Of a stretch of DNA of 64,000 bases, positions 55,911-64,000 are shown piece after piece. The notes below the pieces were generated by a model. The model had not been told where the DNA came from. It ran no database searches and was given only the letters and a program-made list of their open reading frames with translations. The translations under genes and the position numbers were made by a program. The stretch is from Paenibacillus sp. ACRRX (GTDB lineage Bacteria; Bacillota; Bacilli; Paenibacillales; Paenibacillaceae), in NCBI RefSeq assembly GCF_022346885.1, contig NZ_JAKRNK010000003.1, forward strand, positions 62,001-126,000, in the 5' to 3' direction. How positions within the stretch are numbered: the first letter of the stretch is position 1; each line of letters starts with the position of its first letter.

Positions 55911-55927
55911 TAGAAGTTGAGAGTTAC

Positions 55928-58891
55928 TTATTTAGTTTCTACAACTTGAATTGTTACATTTTTATATCCGCCATGCAGAGCAACTGTAAGAGTAATGGAA
56001 TCATTTACTTTAGCACCAGTTACTTTTGCAGCGCTGGATCCGTTTCCTGAAACAGAACCAGTGAAGCTTCCGCTGAGGTTGAAGATAATTTGTGTCTTAT
56101 CAGCAACTTCACTCAACTTACCGGAGATACCATATTGGTCCGTAGCTTTGAAGGAACCTAAGATGGAATCAAGTCCAACAGCAAGTTCAGCAGGTGTCAT
56201 TTTGATGACTTTAACATCATCAACAGTTTTAATTTCTTTAACTGCTTGTGCTTTATCAGAAACTTTAACTTTGACTTTAATAGTATCAGGAGTCAAACCT
56301 GCACCATTAATACCAACTGTAAGTTCTGTTTCACCATCAGCTTTAGGTGTAGCAATAAGACGTCTTACACCATCATTACCTTGCTCAATCTTAACAAAGT
56401 TAGGATTTCCAGTAACGAAGTATTGCTCAGGGTTCAGGACTACGGACTCGCCGCCAGCACGCTTACCTGTAACTTCCAAGTAAACCTGTTGAGTTACAGA
56501 AGTACCAAACAGACTGTTAGCTCCAGTACCAGAGTAAAGAGCTGGAAGTTCTTTAACTTCATAAGAACTGATGTTAGATGTAGAAACAACACTTAAAATT
56601 TCTACAGAAGTTTCTGTTTTAGGAATAACAACACCGTTAGCATCGACCAATGCGAGTTCTACACGTTGTTCGCCTTGCTTAACAGCTTTCAAAGAAGCAG
56701 TAGCTCCATCTTTAAAGACGATTTTGTCTGCTTTATTGTCAGATGTAAAGGAGTTACCGGAAGCAATGCTGCTCCAGTTAGTAATAGCTACATATACATC
56801 TTGACCAACTGTGTAATCACGGTTGTATTGATCAACAACAGCAAAGCTGTCTTTATCAAATTTCACAACTGCATTAACACCGTACGCTTTCTTAAAGTCC
56901 TTTTTAAATCCTTTAACTGTCTTAGCAACGGCTTTGTCTTTGATAGAAATTTGAACATTAGCAGAAGCGCCAGATTTCATTACAATAACAGATACCGCAT
57001 GGAATTTAACACCTTCTTTTGGTGCGAATACCAATTTAGCTTTTCCAGTTTCAAAGTCTTTCACTAGTGTAGCACCAGTGAATGTGATACCATTATTAGT
57101 TTCAAGTTTCTTCAATGTATCAAAATCAGTGATTTTCTCACCTTTTTGATCCAATGCTTCAAATGGTACTACTGCTTCTTTATCACCTTGAGCTACATCT
57201 TTCTCAGGTTGATACAATTTAACAGTTTTAACTTCGCTGCCTTCACCCACAGTGATTTTGTGTGTGAATTCTTTACCATTACCCATTGCAACTGCACGCA
57301 ATGTTACTTCACCATTTTGGCGGAAGTTAGGGCTGATAGGATTTTTCAATTTGAGTGCATAGCTATCACCAGAAGGACCTACATCAATAACTGGTTGTTG
57401 CTCTACGTCGATTGCAAGTGGGTTAGTAGAGTTAACCAACAAGCTGTTTTTCACATCTTTTTTCTCGATACGATTGCCGTATTGATCTTTAATATCGATC
57501 AATACATAGAACAAATCATTCTCAAGGTTAGTATTAGATGTCAAAACTTTTTTGTCTACGTTGTAAACTTCTTTGAAAGTAACTTCTGCAGCACGTGCAG
57601 GTGTACCTACTTTGTAAGTTTTGTTAACAACAAGACCGTTCGAGATATCTTGACCCATAATTACAACAGGCTCGTTGTAGAAATATTTGTTTGTACCTGT
57701 TTGAGTTTCGAATGTTACAACACCATTCTTGTCAGAAACAAGTGTACCTTTGGAAGAAGTCCAGTTGAAGCTAGCCAATTTAGAAGCATCTTCGCCGTAT
57801 TGGTTAACTACTTTGTAGCCAACTTTAATTTGAGTGTACTCATCGTTAGTAGAAGCTTCTTCGCCAACCAATTCTACTTTAACGATTTTCTCAGCTTCAA
57901 CTTTAGCAGTTGCAGAAACAGTTTTGTCTCCAACTGTCAGGTTAACTGTGTAGTCACCCTCGGACAATTTGCTCGCGGATGTAACTTGTGCAGTCAATTT
58001 ATCATCAGAGAACTTAACTCCGCCATCTTTAACGGATACATCAGTTGCACCACGTTTGATGGAGAATTTAGCAGCTGCAGTATCAACTGTACGGGACAAT
58101 TTAACTTCGAAAGTGCTAGCTCCGATAACTTTTGCTTCAACAGCAAGAGCTTTAAGAGTTACTTTAACGTCGTATTTTTTGCCTTTATGTGTTACGGAAA
58201 CAGTTGTTTCTTGACCTTCTACAAGAGCTTTGTCAAGAGTTACTTTTTCTTTCTCTTTGTCGGAGAAAGTAACTTCTACTGTTTTCTCGTCAAGTGCTAC
58301 TGCGGATTCAACTTTAACACCGTTTTTAGCTTTGATGTCGTAAGCTGCTTCTACCAATACGGAACGTGGAGCTGGGACATTCCATTTACCGTTTACGGAG
58401 AAGTCGAAGCCTGCTGCTTTAATAGCTGCTACCCAACCAGTTGCCCATTTAGTAACGCCTTCAGCTGCAGGAGCGTCAGCTACTTCTTTCAAACCAAGAG
58501 CCAATGCGAAGGATTTCGCCATTTGCTCACCAGTTACTTTACCTTTAAGATCGAATTTGCTGTTGCCTACGCCGTTCATGTAACCAGCTTTAACAACTGC
58601 TTCGATGTAACCTTTAGCCCAATGTTTGCCGTAGTTTTGATCTTTGAAGGAGTTACCTTCTGCTTGATCCAAACCTGCAACAAGTGCCAAGATTTTTGCG
58701 AATTGTGCACGGTCAGTCAAAGTATTCAATTGCGGATCAGTTTGACCTGGGAAACCGCTGAAGATACCTGCTTTAACCAATTCGTCGTACTTTTGTGCTG
58801 TAGTAAGTGTGTTTTCTGCACCGAATGCTACGTTTGCGAACATGGAGAACGCCATAGCAACGGATAGTAATAGAGCCAATCTTTTTTTCAT
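55928..58891 (-). CDS. Probable major S-layer protein with N-terminal SLH domains
   Basis: A 987-aa exported protein from the ATG giving MKKRLALLLSVAMAF; signal peptide about 1-25 (ending VAFGA). Three SLH-type units follow (about 30-190: LTDRAQFAKILAL, VTGEQMAKSFALAL, and a divergent third), then a long region of Ig-like, beta-rich, lysine-rich repeats. Codon use is narrow (GTA, ACT, GCT, AAA are heavily preferred), as in very highly expressed genes. It has a strong promoter, a long leader and a very strong terminator. A second in-frame start 26 codons upstream (58969) has a near-perfect ribosome site, so a longer precursor of 1013 aa may also be made. Confidence 0.88.
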   Translation of the reverse strand: MKKRLALLLSVAMAFSMFANVAFGAENTLTTAQKYDELVKAGIFSGFPGQTDPQLNTLTDRAQFAKILALVAGLDQAEGNSFKDQNYGKHWAKGYIEAVVKAGYMNGVGNSKFDLKGKVTGEQMAKSFALALGLKEVADAPAAEGVTKWATGWVAAIKAAGFDFSVNGKWNVPAPRSVLVEAAYDIKAKNGVKVESAVALDEKTVEVTFSDKEKEKVTLDKALVEGQETTVSVTHKGKKYDVKVTLKALAVEAKVIGASTFEVKLSRTVDTAAAKFSIKRGATDVSVKDGGVKFSDDKLTAQVTSASKLSEGDYTVNLTVGDKTVSATAKVEAEKIVKVELVGEEASTNDEYTQIKVGYKVVNQYGEDASKLASFNWTSSKGTLVSDKNGVVTFETQTGTNKYFYNEPVVIMGQDISNGLVVNKTYKVGTPARAAEVTFKEVYNVDKKVLTSNTNLENDLFYVLIDIKDQYGNRIEKKDVKNSLLVNSTNPLAIDVEQQPVIDVGPSGDSYALKLKNPISPNFRQNGEVTLRAVAMGNGKEFTHKITVGEGSEVKTVKLYQPEKDVAQGDKEAVVPFEALDQKGEKITDFDTLKKLETNNGITFTGATLVKDFETGKAKLVFAPKEGVKFHAVSVIVMKSGASANVQISIKDKAVAKTVKGFKKDFKKAYGVNAVVKFDKDSFAVVDQYNRDYTVGQDVYVAITNWSSIASGNSFTSDNKADKIVFKDGATASLKAVKQGEQRVELALVDANGVVIPKTETSVEILSVVSTSNISSYEVKELPALYSGTGANSLFGTSVTQQVYLEVTGKRAGGESVVLNPEQYFVTGNPNFVKIEQGNDGVRRLIATPKADGETELTVGINGAGLTPDTIKVKVKVSDKAQAVKEIKTVDDVKVIKMTPAELAVGLDSILGSFKATDQYGISGKLSEVADKTQIIFNLSGSFTGSVSGNGSSAAKVTGAKVNDSITLTVALHGGYKNVTIQVVETK

Positions 58892-58968
58892 AACCTTTTT
58901 TTCTCCTCCTCTAAATTGCTTCGGTTGTTGAGAGTGTTTCTCTGAAGATTCATAACTCATTTCCCTCA

Positions 58969-58987
58969 TTCGCCGATTCACCCCCTT
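58969..58987 (-). promoter_or_regulatory. Upstream alternative ribosome site and start of the S-layer gene
   Basis: AAGGGGGTGA (58987-58978) matches the full anti-Shine-Dalgarno with one G-for-A change, and an ATG follows 8 bases later (58969-58967). It is in frame with the S-layer protein start at 58891. The second start has GAGGAGGAG at 11-13 bases. Confidence 0.75.
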
Positions 58988-59023
58988 CCCAGAGTAGAGC
59001 GAAATGTATTCAAAAAGAAGTCT

Positions 59024-59040
59024 GTAACACGGACATGTCA
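59024..59040 (-). repeat. 17-bp repeat, inverted partner of 52707-52723
   Basis: GTAACACGGACATGTCA here is the exact reverse complement of TGACATGTCCGTGTTAC at 52707-52723. This copy lies in the S-layer leader; the other is downstream of the 168-aa gene. A 17-base match is only mildly unlikely by chance in 64 kb. Confidence 0.6.
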
Positions 59041-59092
59041 CAGAAACTCGTAAACGAATGGGAATAATAGAGATATTTATGCCACTCTAGAC

Positions 59093-59121
59093 ATTATACA
59101 TGGGCACATGCCTAGCGTAAA
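59093..59121 (-). promoter_or_regulatory. Sigma-A promoter of the S-layer gene
   Basis: Minus strand: -35 TTTACG (59121-59116), 17-base spacer, -10 TATAAT (59098-59093). The predicted leader to the ATG at 58891 is about 195 bases, typical of stable S-layer messages. Confidence 0.75.
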
Positions 59122-59472
59122 GCATATTTTTGAGAAAAACAGGGAAGAATAATGAATTTTGCCGTCTGTTTTTCAATCTCATGTAATTAAACGCACCAGT
59201 TGCGGAAAAGTTGCGCTTAGAGAGAAAAAATGTTTTTTATTTCGCATTTTTTCTTTCGTATAACATGATATCTCCATTATATATACGGTTATGCAATACT
59301 TTATGTATGCTTCCGCCTACCACGTCACCTAGTATACCTGCTTCCATCATCTCAGTCATTCATCAAAGTTTTCCAACAGATGTAAAAAATTCAGGTTAAT
59401 GACTTTTATGTGGTTACCTTACATTTGTCTAAATTGAGGCAGACATGAGGACTGCTAGCTTATAAAGAATGA

Positions 59473-59500
59473 GGGAGAGCCGAGTATCATCGACTCTCCC
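59473..59500 (-). terminator. Hairpin after the 1319-aa SLH gene
   Basis: GGGAGAG (59473-59479) pairs with CTCTCCC (59494-59500), with an inner CGA/TCG. The T tract is weak (CATTCTTTAT). Confidence 0.6.
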
Positions 59501-59542
59501 GTGAATTACCTAATAATAAATACGCCCTATCAGAAAGACATC

Positions 59543-62500
59543 TTACATCTTAGGCAGCTTTTTCATACTAATCATCACACGAGCCATAATTAACGCCGCA
59601 TCACCACGAAGCATGTTAGCTTCTGGTTGGAATACGTAGCCCTTCTTCGGATCGGTGGAATCAATTGGCAAGCCACTGATAAAGCCCTTCTTAGCAATAG
59701 CTAGTACAGAAGGTTGTGCGTAATAGTCAATTTTATCAACGTCCTGGAAGTACTTAAGCAGCTCTTTGCGGACTTTCGCTCTGTCCGTGTCCAACTTCAA
59801 GTTAAGAGCCTTAGCAATCATAACAGAAGCATCTTGACGTGAGATATTAAGGTCCACACCAAATTGTCTTGGCGATATGCCTCTTACGATTCCTTCACGA
59901 GCCGCCGTTTCAATATAACGGAAATCCCAAAGTGCACTGGCGCTGATTTGATTCATCTGATCATCAGGCAGATTGGCATCGTCAAAGTGTCTTTGTCCTT
60001 GATAATTTAACGGAATTGCCAACGCACGCACGATCATACGCGCAAATTCCCCACGTGACACATACAAATCAGTACCAAAATAGCTTTCTTGCTCGTAAGC
60101 ATTCATTACACCTTTAGCAAACACAGTCTCGATGAAATCACGAGCATATGGATGCTGTACAACATCTCCATAGGAATACGCCAGCTTGCCAACTGTGTAG
60201 TAGCCAAAACGATCAAATGGAACTGTTACCGTATGTTTCTTCTCATCCACTACGCCACCAATGTTTTCCCATTGCTGCAGCTCTGGATCAAAGCGGAACA
60301 CCGTCACCATGCGTCCACCATCATTAGACAAGTTTTTGTCATATGCCAAAGTAAGCTTCCCTACCTTGGAAGGCACAAGTTCACGCGATGGATCACGCTT
60401 GTAGAACATTTGCACAGGTGCTCCCGGCAATTGATAAGGATCACTACCAACACTTATTGGATCATACAAATTCTTAGTCTGAATATCGTCAGCCAAACCT
60501 GGATCGATCCAGAACACAGGGCTGGACTTTATGAAGCGATTAGAGAAGCTGCGGGAGAAAATAATCTCGGAAAGCTGCATCTCCATATCATAGTTTGGCG
60601 GGATATATTCAAAGTCCCGTCTATCAACAACACCATCGGTAGGATTGGCAATAGCAAACAAGAACTGGTTGCCAGTGTACACTTGTGTCTTAAACTCCGT
60701 TGGCACATTATAATCACGGCGGATAAGATTAGTACCTTTAGTCAGGGTAAGGGACAACTGGCCATCAAACACCTTATGACCGTTCTTCATTGTCTCCATA
60801 AATTGCGCCCCTGGTATGCTTGTAGGCACGTATTTCACAGTAATATCACTCTTATAGCTATCTTTGCCTCTAGTAATAACAATTTCAATCTTTGTATCCC
60901 GATTCGGCTTCAAATTAGTAACAAAGGCTTTGTAAGCATTGTCGTACACATGCTGACCATCATAACCTTCGTCATACTTGAACTTCTGAGCCTTAACCTT
61001 ATTGATTGTTACTTGGTCGGCACCAGGCGAATGAATAATAACTTCCACGAAGTTCTGGTTCAGAATACGCTTCTGAATGTTAGGTTTAAGTATAGTAAAC
61101 GGTACATTAATAGGCACTACTTCCAAACGATACGTGGCACGCGGGCCACCCTCGCCGCTATTAAATACAGTCATGTTGTAAACAATCGGACTGCCATCAA
61201 TCGGAAGCTGTACGTCTTTTAAATGGAAGCTAAAAGTTTGGCTGTCCTGGTTATACATCACCATAATGCCGGTAACTGCGCCAGATGGACCGCTGATCTC
61301 AACTGGTGCCTGGTTGTTGCCAATTACGGTTACGTTATTTTGCAGAGACCATACGATATCATCTTTTAATACTGGCGATTGGATGCGAAGCTTGTATCCT
61401 TTAGCTGTATCATCAGCATTCATTCCCGACAACTTGGTTGTTGCTTCCCCAACAGAATGACCCAAGTCCACAAAGTCAAATGTACCATAGACATGCATGT
61501 ATGCTTCTTTGGTATAGTAGATGCCGCCCTTTTTATCAAAAGCAGGATCATTCACTTTAGGCTCAGGATAAATCACGCTATATGGGAAAATTCCATCTGT
61601 GTTCTTTGCCGGTATTTCTGGCAAGTTCGTAGGAATTAACGTTACCGTGATCGTTTTCTCGTAATATTCTTTTTTGGAACGATATACAAATTTAATTTTG
61701 TTGTCGCCGCTGAACAATGCTTCAAATGCTTTCTTCTGTTCAGCAGGATCGCTAATAACAAAGTTAAATTTACCTTTACCTGCAACTTCTTCAATTTGAA
61801 CTTGTGTATTGTTCACGTAGAAGAAGACTGTCTTGCCTGTACCTCCATAAACGATCTCATTCTCATTGGCGATATTAAACATTTGCCCTTCCAAGTTACC
61901 CAAAGTCGTATTCATAACTTGAGTAAGACGTACATCTGGGGACAATGTAGTATCAGTATATATTTTGATGCCATCATAAGCCTTCTCGTATTTCACAAAT
62001 GGTCCATAAAGAAGGGTTAATGTCGCAGCGTATCTTTCGCCGTTCATGCTAAATTCAATATTTAACTTACCTGTTGTCGGCAGCTTCTCCAACTTATATA
62101 CAAGCCTTGTCAGGTTAGTAGGAACACCGTTTACATTTTGAACAACCGTATCCGAAGCAATACGAGCGCCCAAACCAAAACCGCTTGTGACATCTTTGCC
62201 GAAAGCGTCCGTAATCTTGCTAATTGTAACTTCATTACCGCCAGGATCATTAACAACGTAGAACTCCAAGGCTGTCGGCAAGGAGAAGATCTCCGCACCA
62301 TCCAGCTTCACACCAGTCAGTGAGAGTACTTCAGAGCTTGACATGGAACTGGAGTAGCTTGGCAAATATTTACCTTCAAGAATGTATGGCTTAGTACCAT
62401 CCTTCAGCAGCACACCGAAGTTTGTTGATGTTTCCAACATTGGTGGTGTTGTAGCCATGTTTGTAGACTGTAATTCAATATTCACACGTTTATCCAACGG

Positions 62501-63502
62501 AATTGCCGGATTCGGAATTTCGAAAGACATAATCATAAACTTGGTATCAATTTTCTCGATTTTCGGAGCACTTATCGTTCCAGCCACCCCATCGATTTTA
62601 TAACCTACGCTTGGCGGCGTAGTTGGAGTCGTATTAGGTGGAATTGGAACAATGACCTTACCGTAAACTGTCGTATTGGTACCTGCGCTTACAGTCGGAT
62701 ATCCACTCAAGTCAACCTTGTTCCCGGTATTATCCAACATATGAACGTCATAGAATGTGACTGAGTCATTATAGAATGCGACTTCGCGGGTCGTTTCTAC
62801 GGACTGTGTTCCATTAAACGCTTTAATGGTAACTAAGTTCTTACCTTTATTCACTGTAATAGGAGAAGCAAAGAAGTTCCAATCATTGCTCGACGAAACT
62901 GTAAACGACCAACTTCGTCCATTGACTGTAACTTGTACTTTATCCGCATTTGGAGCTTTACCCGTAATACTGATGTTCGCCGTAGGCTTGCCCTTCGAAG
63001 CATCTGAGAACACCACGGTTGTTTCATTTTCTTTCAGTTCATATTTGTATCCGTCCAATGCTACGGACATATCATACATCGTTGGTCCGTTACGGTACTC
63101 AATATAAATGGAATCGTAAACTTCACTATTTCCCTGGAACCCTTTAAATGTTACGCGGTTGAGGCCTGGATATAGCTGCAGGTTAAATATTTTGAGGCTG
63201 GAACCGTTAATTACGATGTTAGCCGTTTGTTGTTCTCTTGAATTGACAACAACCTCCTGGCCTCCACTCATCGTGATTTGGTATACACTGTACGATATAT
63301 CTTTTCCGTTAACGCCATTCAACGTCCCCTCTAGGGTGACACGCTCGTTATTTGTGACACGGGCGCTATTTGGAGCATACTGCTCGTTCGGGAAAATAAA
63401 ATACTGGGCGCCTCCCGCTGCCTCTGCAACCGAGCTAAAAGGCAACGGCACCATCGTTACGATAAGCGCCAGCGTCAACATCATCGACAACAATCTCTTC
63501 AA
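59543..63502 (-). CDS. Large SLH-domain surface protein
   Basis: A 1319-aa exported protein. I choose the TTG start giving MKRLLSMMLTLALIVTM because AAAGGAGG lies nine bases upstream and it opens directly into the signal peptide; an ATG at 63529 is an alternative. The signal peptide ends about residue 27. The long middle (about 30-1110) is beta-rich Ig-like modules with many FKGFQGNSEVYDSIYIEY-style strands. The C-terminus has three SLH domains (about 1115-1319; DLYVSRGEFARMIVRALAI, LNISRQDASVMIAKALNL, NMLRGDAALIMARVMISM). It should be anchored on the wall polymer started by the TagO-like enzyme encoded just upstream. Confidence 0.87.
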   Translation of the reverse strand: MKRLLSMMLTLALIVTMVPLPFSSVAEAAGGAQYFIFPNEQYAPNSARVTNNERVTLEGTLNGVNGKDISYSVYQITMSGGQEVVVNSREQQTANIVINGSSLKIFNLQLYPGLNRVTFKGFQGNSEVYDSIYIEYRNGPTMYDMSVALDGYKYELKENETTVVFSDASKGKPTANISITGKAPNADKVQVTVNGRSWSFTVSSSNDWNFFASPITVNKGKNLVTIKAFNGTQSVETTREVAFYNDSVTFYDVHMLDNTGNKVDLSGYPTVSAGTNTTVYGKVIVPIPPNTTPTTPPSVGYKIDGVAGTISAPKIEKIDTKFMIMSFEIPNPAIPLDKRVNIELQSTNMATTPPMLETSTNFGVLLKDGTKPYILEGKYLPSYSSSMSSSEVLSLTGVKLDGAEIFSLPTALEFYVVNDPGGNEVTISKITDAFGKDVTSGFGLGARIASDTVVQNVNGVPTNLTRLVYKLEKLPTTGKLNIEFSMNGERYAATLTLLYGPFVKYEKAYDGIKIYTDTTLSPDVRLTQVMNTTLGNLEGQMFNIANENEIVYGGTGKTVFFYVNNTQVQIEEVAGKGKFNFVISDPAEQKKAFEALFSGDNKIKFVYRSKKEYYEKTITVTLIPTNLPEIPAKNTDGIFPYSVIYPEPKVNDPAFDKKGGIYYTKEAYMHVYGTFDFVDLGHSVGEATTKLSGMNADDTAKGYKLRIQSPVLKDDIVWSLQNNVTVIGNNQAPVEISGPSGAVTGIMVMYNQDSQTFSFHLKDVQLPIDGSPIVYNMTVFNSGEGGPRATYRLEVVPINVPFTILKPNIQKRILNQNFVEVIIHSPGADQVTINKVKAQKFKYDEGYDGQHVYDNAYKAFVTNLKPNRDTKIEIVITRGKDSYKSDITVKYVPTSIPGAQFMETMKNGHKVFDGQLSLTLTKGTNLIRRDYNVPTEFKTQVYTGNQFLFAIANPTDGVVDRRDFEYIPPNYDMEMQLSEIIFSRSFSNRFIKSSPVFWIDPGLADDIQTKNLYDPISVGSDPYQLPGAPVQMFYKRDPSRELVPSKVGKLTLAYDKNLSNDGGRMVTVFRFDPELQQWENIGGVVDEKKHTVTVPFDRFGYYTVGKLAYSYGDVVQHPYARDFIETVFAKGVMNAYEQESYFGTDLYVSRGEFARMIVRALAIPLNYQGQRHFDDANLPDDQMNQISASALWDFRYIETAAREGIVRGISPRQFGVDLNISRQDASVMIAKALNLKLDTDRAKVRKELLKYFQDVDKIDYYAQPSVLAIAKKGFISGLPIDSTDPKKGYVFQPEANMLRGDAALIMARVMISMKKLPKM

Positions 63503-63599
63503 TGTTAATGTCCTCCTTTGTGCATCCATTGTTATTCCTTCGCTCCTCATTTTGAAAAGTTTCTTGTATTTTACTTATCGGTTAAACGGATGCATAATT

Positions 63600-63644
63600 T
63601 TAGACATTTTTCCTATTGATTCGATTTCCCACGACAAAAAACAT
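63600..63644 (-). CDS. Possible 14-residue leader peptide
   Basis: A short frame MFFVVGNRINRKNV with AAAGGAGAG eight bases before its ATG, about 100 bases before the SLH gene. It lies just after the terminator that follows the TagO-like gene. It is too short to judge by sequence; the ribosome site is the only support. Confidence 0.25.
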   Translation of the reverse strand: MFFVVGNRINRKNV

Positions 63645-63676
63645 ATATAAATCTCTCCTTTATCCGGGTACACAAC

Positions 63677-63725
63677 AAAAAAGCCTTTGTACGTTCCGGG
63701 CTTATCCCGAAGCATACAAAGGCTT
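63677..63725 (-). terminator. Terminator after the TagO-like gene
   Basis: AAGCCTTTGTA (63681-63691) with TACAAAGGCTT (63715-63725), with an inner TTCCGGG/CCCGAA stem; six Ts follow on the minus strand. Confidence 0.9.
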
Positions 63726-63749
63726 ATTCATAATAACGTAACAGATATT

Positions 63750-64000
63750 CTACTCTGATCGAGAATGTGCCTTAACACGCAGCCGATGCAGCATATCCAG
63801 CATAGGGCGTCTTGTTTTACTCACTATACCAATCACCTCTGCTCCAAGCTGCAGTGACACCAGCATGACACAGATTACAACAAAGGTTACCCAGTTCGCA
63901 TCATGCGATGCTGCAATGGACTGGATAATAGCCAGAATACCAAAAAATGAAGCTATACCATAAATAATCAATACCGTCTTCCGGTGGCTAAAGCCAAGCT
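63750..64000 (-). CDS. tagO: TagO-like undecaprenyl-phosphate GlcNAc-1-phosphate transferase, C-terminal part
   Basis: The gene enters from the right edge; only about the last 82 residues are here. The frame is open to the edge and reads LGFSHRKTVLIIYGIASFFG, a region seen near the C-terminus of MraY/WecA-family enzymes such as TagO, followed by two hydrophobic helices and a basic tail. TagO puts GlcNAc-1-phosphate on the lipid carrier and starts wall teichoic acid or secondary wall polymer synthesis. B. subtilis has tagO near degS as well, which supports the call. The catalytic region is outside the window. Confidence 0.75.
   Translation of the reverse strand, partial: LGFSHRKTVLIIYGIASFFGILAIIQSIAASHDANWVTFVVICVMLVSLQLGAEVIGIVSKTRRPMLDMLHRLRVKAHSRSE

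Larger units (their letters stand above)
59042..59542. other. Region upstream of the S-layer gene
   Basis: A 500-base gap with the S-layer promoter (59093-59121) and the terminator-like hairpin of the next gene (59473-59500). The rest, about 59130-59460, is AT-rich and I see no gene in it. Confidence 0.5.

Noticed and set aside
57146-58867. A 573-codon open frame antisense to the S-layer gene
   Set aside because: Very long, but it is explained by the narrow codon use of the S-layer gene, which removes stops from the opposite strand. The translation is rich in Phe, Cys and Asn, has no ribosome site and resembles no protein.
60089-61222. A 377-codon open frame antisense to the 1319-aa SLH gene
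   Set aside because: Same explanation: mirror of a biased coding sequence, with no ribosome site or recognisable domain.
1-64000. CRISPR array, tRNA or rRNA genes, insertion sequences or prophage
   Set aside because: I looked for repeated spacer units, tRNA-like cloverleafs, transposase motifs and phage genes and saw none; a covariance search would be needed to exclude small RNAs.

Overview
The window comes from a low-to-mid GC, endospore-forming, flagellated, S-layer-bearing member of the Bacillales, most likely Paenibacillus or a close relative. Evidence: conserved gene order with Bacillus subtilis (tagO ... degS-degU, comFA-comFC, yvyF-flgM-flgN-flgK-flgL-yviE-fliW-csrA-hag, flaG-fliD-fliS-fliT, hpf-secA-prfB, ftsE-ftsX, ctpB), strong Shine-Dalgarno sites with several TTG and GTG starts, an alpha/beta-type spore protein, SLH-domain surface proteins, and a vWA/IPT surface protein. 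Almost every gene is on the minus strand; the VanW gene is the only confident plus-strand gene.

Layout, left to right (the reverse of transcription). 1-3056: start of a probable ctpB, an M23 murein hydrolase with a coiled coil, ftsX and ftsE (peptidoglycan hydrolase control). 3522-4949: VanW-family protein. 5384-14152: complete arginine cluster argC-J-B-D-F-G-H, with a sigma-A promoter and an ARG-box-like operator just before argC. 14540-20915: YitT-family protein, prfB with its programmed +1 frameshift, secA, hpf and a cold-shock gene. 21029-24227: a decayed glycosyltransferase/tagD-like chimera, an intact glycosyltransferase-TPR protein and a FliB-type flagellin lysine methylase. 24293-27490: a 1065-aa vWA plus eight-IPT surface protein. 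27530-36661: late flagellar genes. 36779-43032: comFC, an enlarged comFA, a small GT-like membrane protein, degU and degS. 43154-63502: a cell-surface block with a phosphodiester glycosidase, three SLH proteins (including a probable major S-layer protein), an uncharacterised secreted pair, metK and a broken SASP gene. The last 250 bases hold the C-terminus of a TagO-like enzyme.

The B. subtilis-like backbone is interrupted by three blocks: the arg cluster, the flagellin-modification/adhesin block between fliT and hpf, and about 20 kb of surface genes between degS and tagO. The TagO-like enzyme would start the wall polymer to which SLH domains bind. FliW, CsrA and the flagellin leader form a homeostatic circuit. 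The most useful regulatory observations are tandem in-frame translation starts on the S-layer mRNA, an attenuator-like metK leader with no recognisable S-box, and two GGA motifs in the flagellin leader. No CRISPR array, rRNA, tRNA, insertion sequence or phage was seen.
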